From contig OZ243969.1 of the NCBI GenBank assembly GCA_965214675.1, forward strand, positions 1,426,001-1,490,000: 64,000 bases of DNA, in the 5' to 3' direction. The position numbers were made by a program, and so were the translations under genes. The first letter of the stretch is position 1. Each line of letters starts with the position of its first letter. Below, in pieces: positions 36,446 through 45,730 of this stretch. The stretch is from WTFY01 sp965214675 (lineage in GTDB: Bacteria; Pseudomonadota; Gammaproteobacteria; UBA4575). The notes beneath the pieces are model-generated. The model was not told the DNA's origin and ran no database searches. It saw nothing but the letters and a program-made list of their open reading frames with translations.

Positions 36446-37000
36446 CTATTCACCAAACTCGATATCGTCGCGTATGGCATCGATACCGGCCTGTGCACAG
36501 ACTTCGTCATCCTCGGGCGTGGCCCCGGAGACACCGACCCCGCCGTACAGGTAGCCCCCCAGGTTGATCGGCAGCCCGCCCATCAGGGTCAGCAGGCGGC
36601 CTTCGAAATTCAGGTTGGGGCGATCACTCAGCGAGGACGTCGCCACCCGGGTGCTGACCGAGGTAAAGGCCTTTTTCTCGCTGAGGGTGATGGTATGTGG
36701 ACCCGAAAGCGGGTCGCGCAGCAAGGCGATGAGATGACCGCCTCGCCCGACCACGGACACGCCCACCTGGTAGCCCAGGGCATCACAGGCATCGAGTGCG
36801 GCCTGCGCCACGCGGTAGGCCATCGTCGCACTCAGGGTCTTGGTCTCGACCGTCAGGGCCTCCTCGGCCTGTACCGGGGACCCAAGGAGCGATGCCATGC
36901 AGGCGGCCACGATCAGGACCCGTCGCAAAACCGTGCTCTTCTTTGAATGGGGACTTGCCATCCCGGGATGATACTGCAGGGCAGGATGATTCATAAGCAC
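36446..37000 (-). CDS. Exported GlcG/HbpS-like haem-binding-type protein
   Basis: A 184-residue protein with a signal peptide (VLRRVLIVAACMASLLGSPVQA) and a GlcG/HbpS domain: YRVAQAALDACDALGYQVGV, then VVGRGGHLIALLRDPLSGP, and YGGVGVSGATPEDDEVCAQ. Homologues bind haem or are of unknown use. The frame starts at GTG 37000 or ATG 36994, with GGGGAGG just upstream. It immediately follows soxB (15 bases), so it is probably co-transcribed and could assist cytochrome supply; that is inference. Confidence 0.8.
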   Translation of the reverse strand: MLMNHPALQYHPGMASPHSKKSTVLRRVLIVAACMASLLGSPVQAEEALTVETKTLSATMAYRVAQAALDACDALGYQVGVSVVGRGGHLIALLRDPLSGPHTITLSEKKAFTSVSTRVATSSLSDRPNLNFEGRLLTLMGGLPINLGGYLYGGVGVSGATPEDDEVCAQAGIDAIRDDIEFGE

Positions 37001-37015
37001 ATTTTCCTCCCCGCC

Positions 37016-38776
37016 CTAGGCGGGGTAGTCCAGCACCCCCGGGTTGCCTGCAATGTTGACCAGTTTCGGCGTGTTCAGCTTCGTGACCCTGATGTTCCTG
37101 TGCTCGCGGATGTGCTGGGCGACCACGTCCCAGACCGGCGGGCCCGGGGATTTCGAGCCCACGGTGGCCCAGCCCGCCACCTTGTACTGCCTGGCAGCCT
37201 CGATTTTCTCGCCGGAGTCCAGCGTCATGTCCGAGATCCGGTTTCCGGTAGGGGCCGTCGGGTCGCACACGTAGTTCATGCCCCCCAGGCGGACCATGTC
37301 GCCGCCCTGCTGGTAATAGGGGTCCGGGTTGAACAGGTTGTCGCAAACATCCTCGAGGATGAGCTTGATCATCTCGCCGCTCATCTCGTTGGCATAGGTT
37401 TCCGGATAGGTCATGCAGGTCTGGGTCAGGACATGCTCCATGGTAATGGTCTCACCCGGCAGCACGGACACGCCCCAGCGAAATCCCGGTGACAGGGAGA
37501 TCTGGGTGTCGAGCTGTTCCACCAGCGCCTCGCAGATCACCTGGTCGAACGAGCCGTTGAAATTGCCGCGCCGGTACAGCAGCGAGTCGGTCACGCCCAG
37601 CGGTTCTTGCAGCGCAGCCAGGTGCGGGGCCCTGACCGTATCGATGTAGGCCGCCATCTCGGCGTCGGGCTCGATAAAATTGGAAAATACGGGCAGCAGC
37701 CGGTAGTGGTAGCCGGACACGCGGTGCTGACTGATCTCAAGATCCAGCACGCCGAGAAACTTGCCGTTGGAGCCGGCATTGGTGACCAGGGTCACGCCGT
37801 TCGCATTGTTCACCTCGATCGCCTGGGGCACGCCATCGTGCGTGTGCCCGCCGAGGATCGCGGTGATACCGGTGACCCGGCTGGCCATCTTCAGATCCAC
37901 ATCCATGCCATTGTGGGAAATCAGTATGACCGCGGCCGGTTTCTCCTTTTCGTGAATGTGGTCGACAATCTCCTGCATCTCGTCGTCGCGAATGCCGAAC
38001 GTCCAGTACGGGATAAAGCGCTGCGGGTTGGCGATCGGCGTGTAGGGAAAGGCCTGGCCGATGACGGCCACGGGCACGCCGTTGAGCTCCTTGATGGTAT
38101 ACGGCTTGAAGACATGCCCGGAGTCCTCGTCGAAGGCCGGCTGCTCCTCGAACAGGCCGTCCTCGGTGAGCTTGACGTTCTGTGCCACGAACTCGCCGTT
38201 GAAGGCCTGGATGTTCTCCATGACCTCGGTGTCCTGGTAGGTGAACTCCCAGTGGCCGGTCATGACGTCCACGCCGAGCAGGTTGCAGGCCCCCACCATG
38301 TCCATGCCGCGGCTCCAGTAGGCCGTACCCGACCCCTGCCAGGTATCGCCGCCGTCGAGCAGCAGCGTCTTGCTCTCACCGAAGTCCGAGCGCAGCTTCT
38401 TGACCAGCGTGGCGAGGTGTGCGAAGCCGCCGACCTTGCCGAACTTGCGGGCTGCCTCGATGTAGTTCAGGTAGGTGAGCGCATGTGTTGAGAGGGTGTT
38501 GGATGCAGGCAGGCCGAAGCGCTCCAGCAGGTGTGTACCCACCAGGTGCGGGGCCTTGCCATTGGCGGCGCCTACTCCGATATTGACGTTCGGTTCACGG
38601 AAGTACACCGGGAGGAGTTGGGCGTGACAATCCGTGAAGTGGAGTAGCCGTACATCACCTTTGGCAGGAATATCGTACATTCCCGCACCTGCATTCAAAC
38701 CCCGGGTGGCCGGGAGGATGCCGGCCACGGCCGCTGCGTTCAACAGCGATAGAAACTGTCGGCGCGTCAGGTACAC
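37016..38776 (-). CDS. soxB: SoxB, thiosulfohydrolase
   Basis: The 586-residue product has a twin-arginine signal (TRRQFLSLLNAAAVAG). The dinuclear Mn site is spread over FTDCHAQL, DGGDTWQGSG, GHWEFTY, SHNGMDVDL and GGHTHDGVP, as in 5'-nucleotidase-like SoxB. It cleaves sulfate from the SoxYZ-bound thiosulfate adduct in the periplasm. It is last of the soxXYZAKB run and lies 23 bases after soxK. No soxCD is in the window, a pattern seen in sulfur-globule-forming oxidisers. Confidence 0.96.
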   Translation of the reverse strand: MYLTRRQFLSLLNAAAVAGILPATRGLNAGAGMYDIPAKGDVRLLHFTDCHAQLLPVYFREPNVNIGVGAANGKAPHLVGTHLLERFGLPASNTLSTHALTYLNYIEAARKFGKVGGFAHLATLVKKLRSDFGESKTLLLDGGDTWQGSGTAYWSRGMDMVGACNLLGVDVMTGHWEFTYQDTEVMENIQAFNGEFVAQNVKLTEDGLFEEQPAFDEDSGHVFKPYTIKELNGVPVAVIGQAFPYTPIANPQRFIPYWTFGIRDDEMQEIVDHIHEKEKPAAVILISHNGMDVDLKMASRVTGITAILGGHTHDGVPQAIEVNNANGVTLVTNAGSNGKFLGVLDLEISQHRVSGYHYRLLPVFSNFIEPDAEMAAYIDTVRAPHLAALQEPLGVTDSLLYRRGNFNGSFDQVICEALVEQLDTQISLSPGFRWGVSVLPGETITMEHVLTQTCMTYPETYANEMSGEMIKLILEDVCDNLFNPDPYYQQGGDMVRLGGMNYVCDPTAPTGNRISDMTLDSGEKIEAARQYKVAGWATVGSKSPGPPVWDVVAQHIREHRNIRVTKLNTPKLVNIAGNPGVLDYPA

Positions 38777-38799
38777 GGCTCAAACTCGCACGAAAGCGG

Positions 38800-39114
38800 T
38801 TATTTCAGGTACGAGGGATGGCCTGCCTTTCCTTTCTGAGCCACGGCTTGCTCGTATCCCAGCTCACACTGGTTTTTCGCTTTCTGGGCCAGCTTTTTCG
38901 CCTTCTCAAGATCCCCGCTTGCGGCTGCGGCCTCGGCTTGTTTCAGGAACTTGCCGACATCGCGCCATTCACCGCCGACGGAATTTGCCTTTTTCTGCGC
39001 AGCCCTCGCCTCGCTCAGCAATTGCGTGAACTCTGCATCCGCCAGCAGGCTCACCGGGCCTACCAGGCTCAGGCTGACCAGCCCGATGAAAAAATATTTC
39101 AACAGTGCTCCCAT
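38800..39114 (-). CDS. soxK: SoxK, SoxXA-binding protein
   Basis: A 104-residue exported protein: an N-terminal hydrophobic segment (LLKYFFIGLVSLSLVGPVSL), then a helical, Lys/Ala-rich body (KKANSVGGEWRDVGKFLKQA) and a Cys in KNQCELGYEQA. It matches the small SAXB/SoxK proteins that bind SoxXA and raise its activity in Allochromatium and Thiomicrospira. GAGGAG precedes ATG 39114. It lies between soxA and soxB. Confidence 0.85.
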   Translation of the reverse strand: MGALLKYFFIGLVSLSLVGPVSLLADAEFTQLLSEARAAQKKANSVGGEWRDVGKFLKQAEAAAASGDLEKAKKLAQKAKNQCELGYEQAVAQKGKAGHPSYLK

Positions 39115-39163
39115 GTTCTTGTTCTCCTCGTTCAAAACGTATGCCTGTTCTGTGAACTGCCCG

Positions 39164-40000
39164 TTACATGCGCGCGGACGGGCCGTTTATGGCCATTCCG
39201 TTGCTCATGTGGGTATGGAAGTATTCCAGGTTACGGTAGTCCTCGCCCTGTGCCTTGAAGGGCTTGGCGCGTACCTGCTTGTTGCAACCGGTGTAACGCC
39301 GGTGCAGTGTGCCCACGGTACCCCACTTGGAACGATACGCAGGCCAGCCGGTGGTCTGCCCCACCGCAGTGCTCAGCACGTTGGAACGCAAGTTCAAGCC
39401 GGAACTGCTGAAATGGCAATGGCTACAGGAAAAATTCAATTGCCCCCTGCGAGTGAAGTAGAACTCCTTACCCTGCTTGTAGGCTTCCAGGGCGCGCGGG
39501 TCGTCGGCGGGAACGATGACGTTCGTCAATTGCCCGCGGCTCTCGTACGACATGTACGACAGGAGATCGTTGATCGACCCCTTCTTGTATTTCAGCGGCT
39601 TCTCGCCATTGGCCTCGCGGCACTGGTTGATGGCCAGCGCCAGGGTCACGACCTGGCCCTGCTCTGTGCTCCATTGCGGGTACAGGTGCCGTACACCCGG
39701 ACCCTCGGGGAAACAGTCCGCATACGAATGGCCGTTGGCGAACGGTGTATTCCACATGGCCTCGCCGCGTTCGATAAACGGCTCGTACGGCGGGAATTCC
39801 TCGATGGCTTCCCAGTTCTCGCGCAACTGCGCATTCATCGCGTACACGCCATTGCCGAATTCCTGGAACTCGACTTTTGGAAAGCGTTTTTTAAAGTAGT
39901 CCTGGTACAGTTGCACATCGTCTTCCGGGTTGGCCGCCACTGGCGACACGAAGGATGCCCAGGCGAATACCAGTACCACCGCAATCAATACTTTTTTCAT
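39164..40000 (-). CDS. soxA: SoxA, diheme-type cytochrome reduced to one haem
   Basis: The 278-residue product has a signal peptide (VLIAVVLVFAWASFVSPVAA). It has one covalent haem motif, CSHCH, and the active-site Cys in YTGCNKQVRAKPF that forms the persulfide haem ligand. An N-terminal Cys pair (ADCFPEG and AINQCRE) forms the disulfide seen in single-haem SoxA. With SoxX it couples thiosulfate to SoxYZ. It lies 28 bases after soxZ. Confidence 0.95.
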   Translation of the reverse strand: MKKVLIAVVLVFAWASFVSPVAANPEDDVQLYQDYFKKRFPKVEFQEFGNGVYAMNAQLRENWEAIEEFPPYEPFIERGEAMWNTPFANGHSYADCFPEGPGVRHLYPQWSTEQGQVVTLALAINQCREANGEKPLKYKKGSINDLLSYMSYESRGQLTNVIVPADDPRALEAYKQGKEFYFTRRGQLNFSCSHCHFSSSGLNLRSNVLSTAVGQTTGWPAYRSKWGTVGTLHRRYTGCNKQVRAKPFKAQGEDYRNLEYFHTHMSNGMAINGPSARM

Positions 40001-40028
40001 GTTACTCCCTCACTCCAGGCCATTCGGC

Positions 40029-40343
40029 TTACTTGATGACCGCGTCTCTGGAATCAGAATTGCCGAGATTGTCGACCCAGCTGATCTTGATCGTATCGCC
40101 CACGCTTGCGCCCTTGAACTTGAAGGCAAAGTACGGGTTCTTGGCGACCCCCGTTCCGATATTGCCGTGAAAGACCACCTTGCCGTGCGCCTCGGCCTTC
40201 AGCTCCTTGATGAAATGGGCCGGCACGACTTCCTTGGTCTTGCTGTCCTTGCGTGTGCCGGTTTCCATCGGATGGGTCACCAGCACCTTGACGGTGACGA
40301 TGTCGTTCTTGCTTTTCGCGCGAATCTTGATTGTGTTTGCCAT
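40029..40343 (-). CDS. soxZ: SoxZ
   Basis: A 104-residue protein without signal peptide, as usual, exported with SoxY. The immunoglobulin-like fold is shown by IKIRAKSKNDIVTVKVLVTHPMETG (partly quoted), HFIKELKAEAHGKVVFHG and YFAFKFKGASVGDTI. It forms the heterodimer with SoxY that carries the sulfur intermediates. It lies 23 bases after soxY. Confidence 0.95.
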   Translation of the reverse strand: MANTIKIRAKSKNDIVTVKVLVTHPMETGTRKDSKTKEVVPAHFIKELKAEAHGKVVFHGNIGTGVAKNPYFAFKFKGASVGDTIKISWVDNLGNSDSRDAVIK

Positions 40344-40366
40344 GTCAGTGTTCCCCCGTTAACGGC

Positions 40367-40816
40367 CTAGCCGCCACATCCGCCGATTGTGACCTTGACT
40401 TCCTTCCTGCCCTGGTACACCTGGCCGCCGGATCTCACCACGGCCACCACGTCGGAAGTCTTCGCCATCTTGATGCGCACCGAAACGAAGGGCTCACCGC
40501 CCATCAGCTCGAAGCTTGCCGCCAGCGGCAGTGGGTTGTTCGGCACGATAATGGATATGGATTCGGTATTGGCAATATGACTGGTCACGGAGACCGGCAC
40601 GACCGCGCCGTTTTCCGCAATTTCCGGGGCCTTGATGACGATCTCGCCATCCTGCGCCTCGGCGGTGCCCGTCAGTGCGGCGAGCGCATCCTCCATGGAC
40701 TTGGCCTTGAAGGCGTCTTTCGGCCAGGCGGCCAGCAGCAGCTTGGGCACCCCGGCCAGCGTTGCAAGGCCAGCCATCATGCCGCCCTGGATCACTTTTC
40801 TTCGTACTCGGTTCAT
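40367..40816 (-). CDS. soxY: SoxY, sulfur carrier
   Basis: The 149-residue product has a Tat-like signal (VRRKVIQGGMMAGLATLAG) and ends in GGCGG, the swinging arm whose Cys carries the sulfur substrate. The core has VSVTSHIANTESISIIV and PFVSVRIKMAKTS. It follows soxX by 31 bases and precedes soxZ. Confidence 0.96.
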   Translation of the reverse strand: MNRVRRKVIQGGMMAGLATLAGVPKLLLAAWPKDAFKAKSMEDALAALTGTAEAQDGEIVIKAPEIAENGAVVPVSVTSHIANTESISIIVPNNPLPLAASFELMGGEPFVSVRIKMAKTSDVVAVVRSGGQVYQGRKEVKVTIGGCGG

Positions 40817-40847
40817 CGTTCTCTACCTCGAATTAATCTGCCTGCAG

Positions 40848-41216
40848 TTAAAGTGTGTACAGGTATTCAACTATGTCATCGATGTCCTTTTCACTAATGA
40901 CGTTGTGCCTGCCGAAGGGCGGCATCATCGCTTCCGGGCGTGTGGTCGTGATATCCCAGATGATATCGCGAAGTTTTTCACGGTCCGGGAAGCGGGCCTT
41001 CATCGCCACCAGCGGCGGACCCAGGTTGCCGGGTGCCTCGCCATTCTCGATCAGGTGACACGACAGGCAGTTCCCTGCCCGGCGGTCAAAGGCGACTTTC
41101 TTGCCGTTCTCCACGGCACTGGTTTCAGCCGACATCACGGGCTGGATGCTCAGCATGCCGAGCACGAACGCAAAAGACAAAAATACATACATCGAATTTC
41201 TGAATGATCTGTTCAT
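40848..41216 (-). CDS. soxX: SoxX, monohaem cytochrome c
   Basis: A 122-residue exported cytochrome: signal peptide (VFLSFAFVLGMLSIQPVMSA), haem motif NCLSCH, and MMPPFG with the distal Met ligand. It forms SoxXA with SoxA. GGAGAGG lies just before ATG 41216; the longer frame to 41288 lacks a ribosome site. It is the first gene of the run, so the promoter should lie in 41217-41320. Confidence 0.94.
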   Translation of the reverse strand: MNRSFRNSMYVFLSFAFVLGMLSIQPVMSAETSAVENGKKVAFDRRAGNCLSCHLIENGEAPGNLGPPLVAMKARFPDREKLRDIIWDITTTRPEAMMPPFGRHNVISEKDIDDIVEYLYTL

Positions 41217-41320
41217 GGACCTCTCCACCTGTATCTCCTGATCAATAGCCTGTGTGCTGTGTGCCAATTTCCATGCAGGCCTTCGCACCGGTCATGCCAA
41301 TCTTTACCTCGTACGCCGGC

Positions 41321-42424
41321 CTAGTAGAAGAATTGGAACTGGGCCAGGAAGGCGTCCCACTTGTGGTCCGCAAAGCCTCCGGTGGCAGCACGTCCCTTGT
41401 AGTCTTCCTCATCGCCTCCTACGGAGCGATACGAGACCTGCAGGCGGTTGTTCTTCTTGTTCTGTCCCATGTACATGTTAAGCCCGACCTCGAAGGCATC
41501 GATTTCTGAATTATCCGTGCTGTCGAACTCGGCCTCCTCGTAACGGATCACGCCCTCGAGCATCTTGTCGAATGCGTAGGCCAGTTCCACGAACCAGGCC
41601 TCTTCCTCATCGTCCGCCTTGCCGCGCACGTTATCGGACTGTATGAATTCAGCGCGATACTTGATGGCGGGTGAGAGCTTGCCGGACACACCGATATCAA
41701 AGGTCTCGAGGTCCTCGGTCCCCTGACCTCCGGCCTCGCCGACTTCCCCGTAGGCGGTCTCGATGTGGAGGCTCTTGCCGAGGTCATACATGATGCGCGC
41801 CACCCAGGTGTGCTCATCGCCGACCTGGTCCTTGTTCTGGCTGGCGGTACCTGCACGGCCGACCGGGTTGCCGACGAACAGGTCATACCCGAAGCCGCTG
41901 CCCTTGGCACCGCCCATCTTGCGCCCGCTCAGCATGATGCCTAGCGTTCGGTCAAAGGCGAGGCGGTCGGTGAAGGTGCGCTTGGGCAGGGGCAGCTTGC
42001 TGCCCGAGCCGTTGAAGGCCATGCCAAGCGGGGTCTTGAACTGACCGAGCTTGATTTTCGCCGCATTGCTGAACTTGTAGCCCGCGTTGGCATCGCGGAT
42101 GATATCGGACAGGCCACCCACGCGCCTTCCAGATTGCGAACTGTTGGCATCCAGGTGCAGGTTGCCGAACCACTGACCCCATCTCACCTTGGCCCCGAAG
42201 CGCACGCGATCGGCGTCAAACTCGAAACTGTCCCGATCGCCCAGGTCCTCGTCACTCGACGTGTCCTTGCGATCGTACTGCTCCATGGTCAACTGGGAGA
42301 AGCCCCAGAAATCGATGGTCATGTTCTCGACATCGCCGACCTGGAACTTTGCCGCCTGTGCCGTAGCGGCCATGAAAAACAGCAGACAACTGCTGACAAT
42401 TACTGTTGTGGTCTTCCTATACAT
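41321..42424 (-). CDS. Phosphate-selective-porin-like outer-membrane porin
   Basis: A 367-residue exported protein: signal peptide (TVIVSSCLLFFMAATAQA), then a barrel rich in alternating strands (FEFDADRVRFGAKVRWGQWFG) and a C-terminal FLAQFQFFY ending in an aromatic residue. It resembles OprO/OprP-type porins. AGGAGG lies just before ATG 42424. It could admit thiosulfate or another anion given the adjacent sox genes; that is inference. Confidence 0.78.
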   Translation of the reverse strand: MYRKTTTVIVSSCLLFFMAATAQAAKFQVGDVENMTIDFWGFSQLTMEQYDRKDTSSDEDLGDRDSFEFDADRVRFGAKVRWGQWFGNLHLDANSSQSGRRVGGLSDIIRDANAGYKFSNAAKIKLGQFKTPLGMAFNGSGSKLPLPKRTFTDRLAFDRTLGIMLSGRKMGGAKGSGFGYDLFVGNPVGRAGTASQNKDQVGDEHTWVARIMYDLGKSLHIETAYGEVGEAGGQGTEDLETFDIGVSGKLSPAIKYRAEFIQSDNVRGKADDEEEAWFVELAYAFDKMLEGVIRYEEAEFDSTDNSEIDAFEVGLNMYMGQNKKNNRLQVSYRSVGGDEEDYKGRAATGGFADHKWDAFLAQFQFFY

Positions 42425-43000
42425 AACTCCCTCCTGTCTGTATAGCGTGGCACACCGGGGCTGACCCCCCAAAGTGCCGATGCCGCAGCCTGAATGCGGC
42501 CGTACGAAACCGCTTGTGGATGTGGCAAGAATGGATGCCGGTATCAGTGGTACCGGGGATGCAATGAGATCGGGGCTTCGTAAACGCGCCCGAGAATGCG
42601 GATTTGCAATACGCAAGATTCATTTGGAAAGTCGCCCTCCCATCAATCCCTGGCCTGCGTGCCGGTCGGCTGACCGGTGTGCGGAACCGGTGCTATCGGT
42701 ACCCGCCACTCATGCACGCTCTGCACAGGTTCGCAGTCAATGACTGCAAATATCAACAATGCAGACGGGGATTCGGCCTTGAATTAGTGTGTACCCGGGC
42801 TTTTTATGCGGTACATTGGCTCTTAGAAACAGGAGTTGGGCTCCCAGAGCACGCACCAGACCCATGGGCCTGATGGAAAGATATTAGTATATACGAAATT
42901 TACTTACAACCGTCTCATGGGATTTAATTAAGCCCGGCGGTGCGGGCAGGCTGCAGGCGCCCGGCGCCGTTCGACCATCCCGAAAGACTGGGGGGAGTAG
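42425..43000. other. Divergent control region between porin and histidine kinase
   Basis: About 575 bases. It contains several hairpins: 42482-42500 (GCCGCA/TGCGGC), 42538-42556 (CCGGTA/TACCGG), 42662-42677 (CCGGTC/GACCGG) and 42686-42700 (ACCG/CGGT). No open frame has family character. Promoters for the porin and for the kinase should lie here, but no clear -35/-10 was found. Confidence 0.5.
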
Positions 43001-44953
43001 ATGAATGAGGCCATTACACATGAAGGGCTGATCTCCCAGAGGCCGTTTCCAAGGAGCCTGTGGGTGCTGGCGGGCGTCGTGCTGATCGCGGTCGTGCTGA
43101 TCCTGGGCGTGTTGTCCGTGACCCGCTTTCTCATCTTCCGCGATGACGTCAACACCCTGATGAACGTCTCCGCGGTATCGGTCTCGCGCGAGGTCGAGGC
43201 GACGCTTGCCGAGTTGCACAGGGACGTGGCCATCTTCGCCGCAGAACACTCTGAGCTGCTGACGCGGATCTACCAGGAAAAGGACATTGAGTCCAGGGAC
43301 TACATTAACCTGCGCAACTCCCTGGTGAAACGCGTACCCAACATGTTCACCTTCACGATCACGAACGAGGAGGCGACCCGCGTGCTGGATGACTTCAATT
43401 TCAATGTCGGCGAAGTGTGCAAGATCGATATCCAGAATTTCGTGCTCAACAACTTCCGCCAGGACATCCGCATCCACCCGCTTCCCAACGGCTATCATTT
43501 CGACGTCATGGTACCGTTCGTCGGCAACAACAACGAGGTCCTGGTGTTCTTCGTCAGCTTCATCCCGAGGGAGATCACCCGTATCCTGGAAAGCTACGCC
43601 AACCCGAACTACGAGATGATCATCTCCAGCACCCTGCACCCGGGCCTGATCGAGGTGACCGAACATGGCTCAAGGGACCGGCTCGATGAATTCTACCTGC
43701 AGGCGGACGATGTGATCAGCTCGACCGTAGCGATCGCGGGCACCCGCTGGGAAGTCTCGGTGCTGCCGAAGACCGGGCTGTACTCGAACTACCTCAGGAC
43801 GGTGATCATCGATGCCGCCCTGCTGTTTGCCCTGTTCCTGCTGGTGAGCACGCCGATGTTCCTGATCATGCGCAACCAGTTCAGGAAAAGGCAGCAGGCG
43901 CTGGTGGCGCTCAAGGACAGCGAGAACCGCTTTTTCGATCTGTACGAGTCCGCCCCCGACATCTACCTGACCATCACCGAGCCCGGCGACATCGTGCTGG
44001 CGAACCTCGCCGCACGGGAGTACTTCACCGAGGCGCGCCTGTATGCCAGCACACTGTTCGCACTGTTCGATAACAAGAGTGCAAACGCACTCAAGCACCT
44101 GTGCGCGGACATGTACCGCTCCGATCGCCCGGAGGCGCAGATCGAGCTGGTGCGCGATGGTGCACTCGGCCCACAGTCCATCCTGCAGGCCCGCCTTCGC
44201 CTGACCGCGGTGGTGCCCGGCAAGACCCGCACCCTTTTGGTCGTGTGCCGCGACGTGACCCTGCAAAAGACCGAATCCAGAAGAAAGCTCGAGTACGCAC
44301 GCACGCAACGGGACTCGCTGGTACGCGAGGTGCACCACCGCATCAAGAACAACCTGCAGAACGTGGTCTCCCTGCTGACCTCCTATTCGCGCAAGAACCC
44401 GGACCTGCAGCCAATCCTGCAGGATGCCTCCACCAAGATCCGCTCCATCGCCGAGGCCTACGGCCTGCAGAGCCGCTCCACCAAAAGCATCATCTACATT
44501 TCAGAGCTTGTGAGTGCGATCATCGAAAATGAAAGAAAGCTGTTCCTGTCGCAGATCAACCTCACCATCGATGAGGCGCTCCAGGGCGATGCCGTCATCG
44601 CCGAGCGCGAAATCACCCCGATCGCCGTCATCCTCTCCGAGCTGATCACCAATGCGATCAAGCACGGCGAGAAATCCCTCGGCGCGAGCGTCATCTACGT
44701 GAACCTCGTGCGCGAGGATGATTCGGTTCGCATCGAGATCATCAATACCCTGCCTCGCGAGAAACTCGATGACCGGGAATTCAACAAGCTGACTTCCGGG
44801 CAAGGGCTGGACCTGATCAAATCGCTCCTCCCACCCAAAGGTGCTACGCTTACCCGCACGAAAAAGGACTCGCAGATGCGCGTGACCCTCAAACTGGAGG
44901 CCCCGCATGTCATCGAGTTCGAATCCGATACCCGAAGCACGCTTGCGGTGTAA
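43001..44953 (+). CDS. Membrane sensor histidine kinase (HisKA_2/HWE type)
   Basis: A 650-residue kinase: one TM at about 19-43, a large extracytoplasmic sensor region, a second TM at about 270-292, a PAS-like domain (about 305-420, with RFFDLYESAPDIYLTI), then HisKA_2 with the phospho-His in REVHHRIKNNLQNVVSLL, an N-box ELITNAIKHG and a G-box SGQGLDLIKSL. The HRxxN arrangement is of the HWE/HisKA_2 type. It is followed three bases later by the ANTAR regulator. Its signal is unknown; the sox and porin neighbours suggest a sulfur compound. Confidence 0.9.
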   Translation: MNEAITHEGLISQRPFPRSLWVLAGVVLIAVVLILGVLSVTRFLIFRDDVNTLMNVSAVSVSREVEATLAELHRDVAIFAAEHSELLTRIYQEKDIESRDYINLRNSLVKRVPNMFTFTITNEEATRVLDDFNFNVGEVCKIDIQNFVLNNFRQDIRIHPLPNGYHFDVMVPFVGNNNEVLVFFVSFIPREITRILESYANPNYEMIISSTLHPGLIEVTEHGSRDRLDEFYLQADDVISSTVAIAGTRWEVSVLPKTGLYSNYLRTVIIDAALLFALFLLVSTPMFLIMRNQFRKRQQALVALKDSENRFFDLYESAPDIYLTITEPGDIVLANLAAREYFTEARLYASTLFALFDNKSANALKHLCADMYRSDRPEAQIELVRDGALGPQSILQARLRLTAVVPGKTRTLLVVCRDVTLQKTESRRKLEYARTQRDSLVREVHHRIKNNLQNVVSLLTSYSRKNPDLQPILQDASTKIRSIAEAYGLQSRSTKSIIYISELVSAIIENERKLFLSQINLTIDEALQGDAVIAEREITPIAVILSELITNAIKHGEKSLGASVIYVNLVREDDSVRIEIINTLPREKLDDREFNKLTSGQGLDLIKSLLPPKGATLTRTKKDSQMRVTLKLEAPHVIEFESDTRSTLAV

Positions 44954-44956
44954 GAC

Positions 44957-45568
44957 ATGGAGCACACAATCTCGGTCCTGCTTGCAGACGACGACCGCCT
45001 TGGCCTGGTGACCCTGGCCAACGGCCTCAGGGAGGCCGGTTTCAGCGTGCATACCGCAGAGAACGGGACCGATGCCGTACAGCTCGGACTCGAGCATGCA
45101 CCGGACATGGCAGTGCTCGACATGAAGATGCCAGGCCTGGACGGCCTGGAAGTGGCCAGGCGCCTGTTCGCGGAAAAGCAGATCCCCTTCGTGTTCCTGA
45201 CTGCCTACTCCGAAGAGAAGCTGGTCCAGCAGGCCACCCGGGAAGGGGCGCTCGGGTACATCGTCAAACCGATCGAGACCGACCAGTTGATCCCCATCAT
45301 TCGCACCAGCCTGGAGCGCGCCCGCGACCTTGAAAAACTCAAGCAATCCCAGGCGCACTTGCACACGGCTTTAAATGCCAACCGTGAAATCAGCGAGGCA
45401 ATCGGCATCCTGGTCGGCCGCGGTCATGTGGAAAACAAGGACGATGCGTTCGAGATGCTGCGCCGTTACTCACGCAAGAATGAGATCAAGGTCAAGGATG
45501 CAGCACGCTTGCTGGTTGAGCAAGTCAGCCAGACCAATCACTTGCTGCAACAGATTACTGACTCCTGA
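44957..45568 (+). CDS. ANTAR-domain response regulator (AmiR/NasT type)
   Basis: A 203-residue protein: an N-terminal receiver domain with DD (LLADDDR), phospho-Asp in AVLDMKMPG, Thr in FLTAYS and Lys in GYIVKPIE, then a coiled linker and a C-terminal ANTAR domain (ISEAIGILVGRGHVENKDDAFEML, partly quoted). ANTAR proteins bind RNA hairpins and prevent termination. With the kinase it should control leaders rather than promoters. No target was convincingly found in the window. Confidence 0.92.
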   Translation: MEHTISVLLADDDRLGLVTLANGLREAGFSVHTAENGTDAVQLGLEHAPDMAVLDMKMPGLDGLEVARRLFAEKQIPFVFLTAYSEEKLVQQATREGALGYIVKPIETDQLIPIIRTSLERARDLEKLKQSQAHLHTALNANREISEAIGILVGRGHVENKDDAFEMLRRYSRKNEIKVKDAARLLVEQVSQTNHLLQQITDS

Positions 45569-45730
45569 GCAGGTCCCCTACTGATATTCGTGCCCCGGGC
45601 ACCTAAAAAACCATGGTTTCTTTATCAAACACAAAATCGGCTCCAGGTGCCTGTTTCAGAAATTTGTATTTTGATAGGAGGTAGTCTTTGGTGAGTTGAA
45701 TGAGGGAATTGAAAAGCTTCAAACTGGGAC

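Noticed and set aside
42482..42700. Four hairpins in the porin leader as an ANTAR target
   Set aside because: The loops are 4 or 7 bases, not the paired six-base loops with A at position 1 and G at position 4. One loop (ATAGCAC, minus strand) comes close, but the neighbouring hairpin does not match.
45590..45605. Palindrome GTGCCCCGGGCAC as a terminator of the ANTAR gene
   Set aside because: It is followed by A-rich, not T-rich, sequence on the plus strand and has no usable tail on the minus strand.
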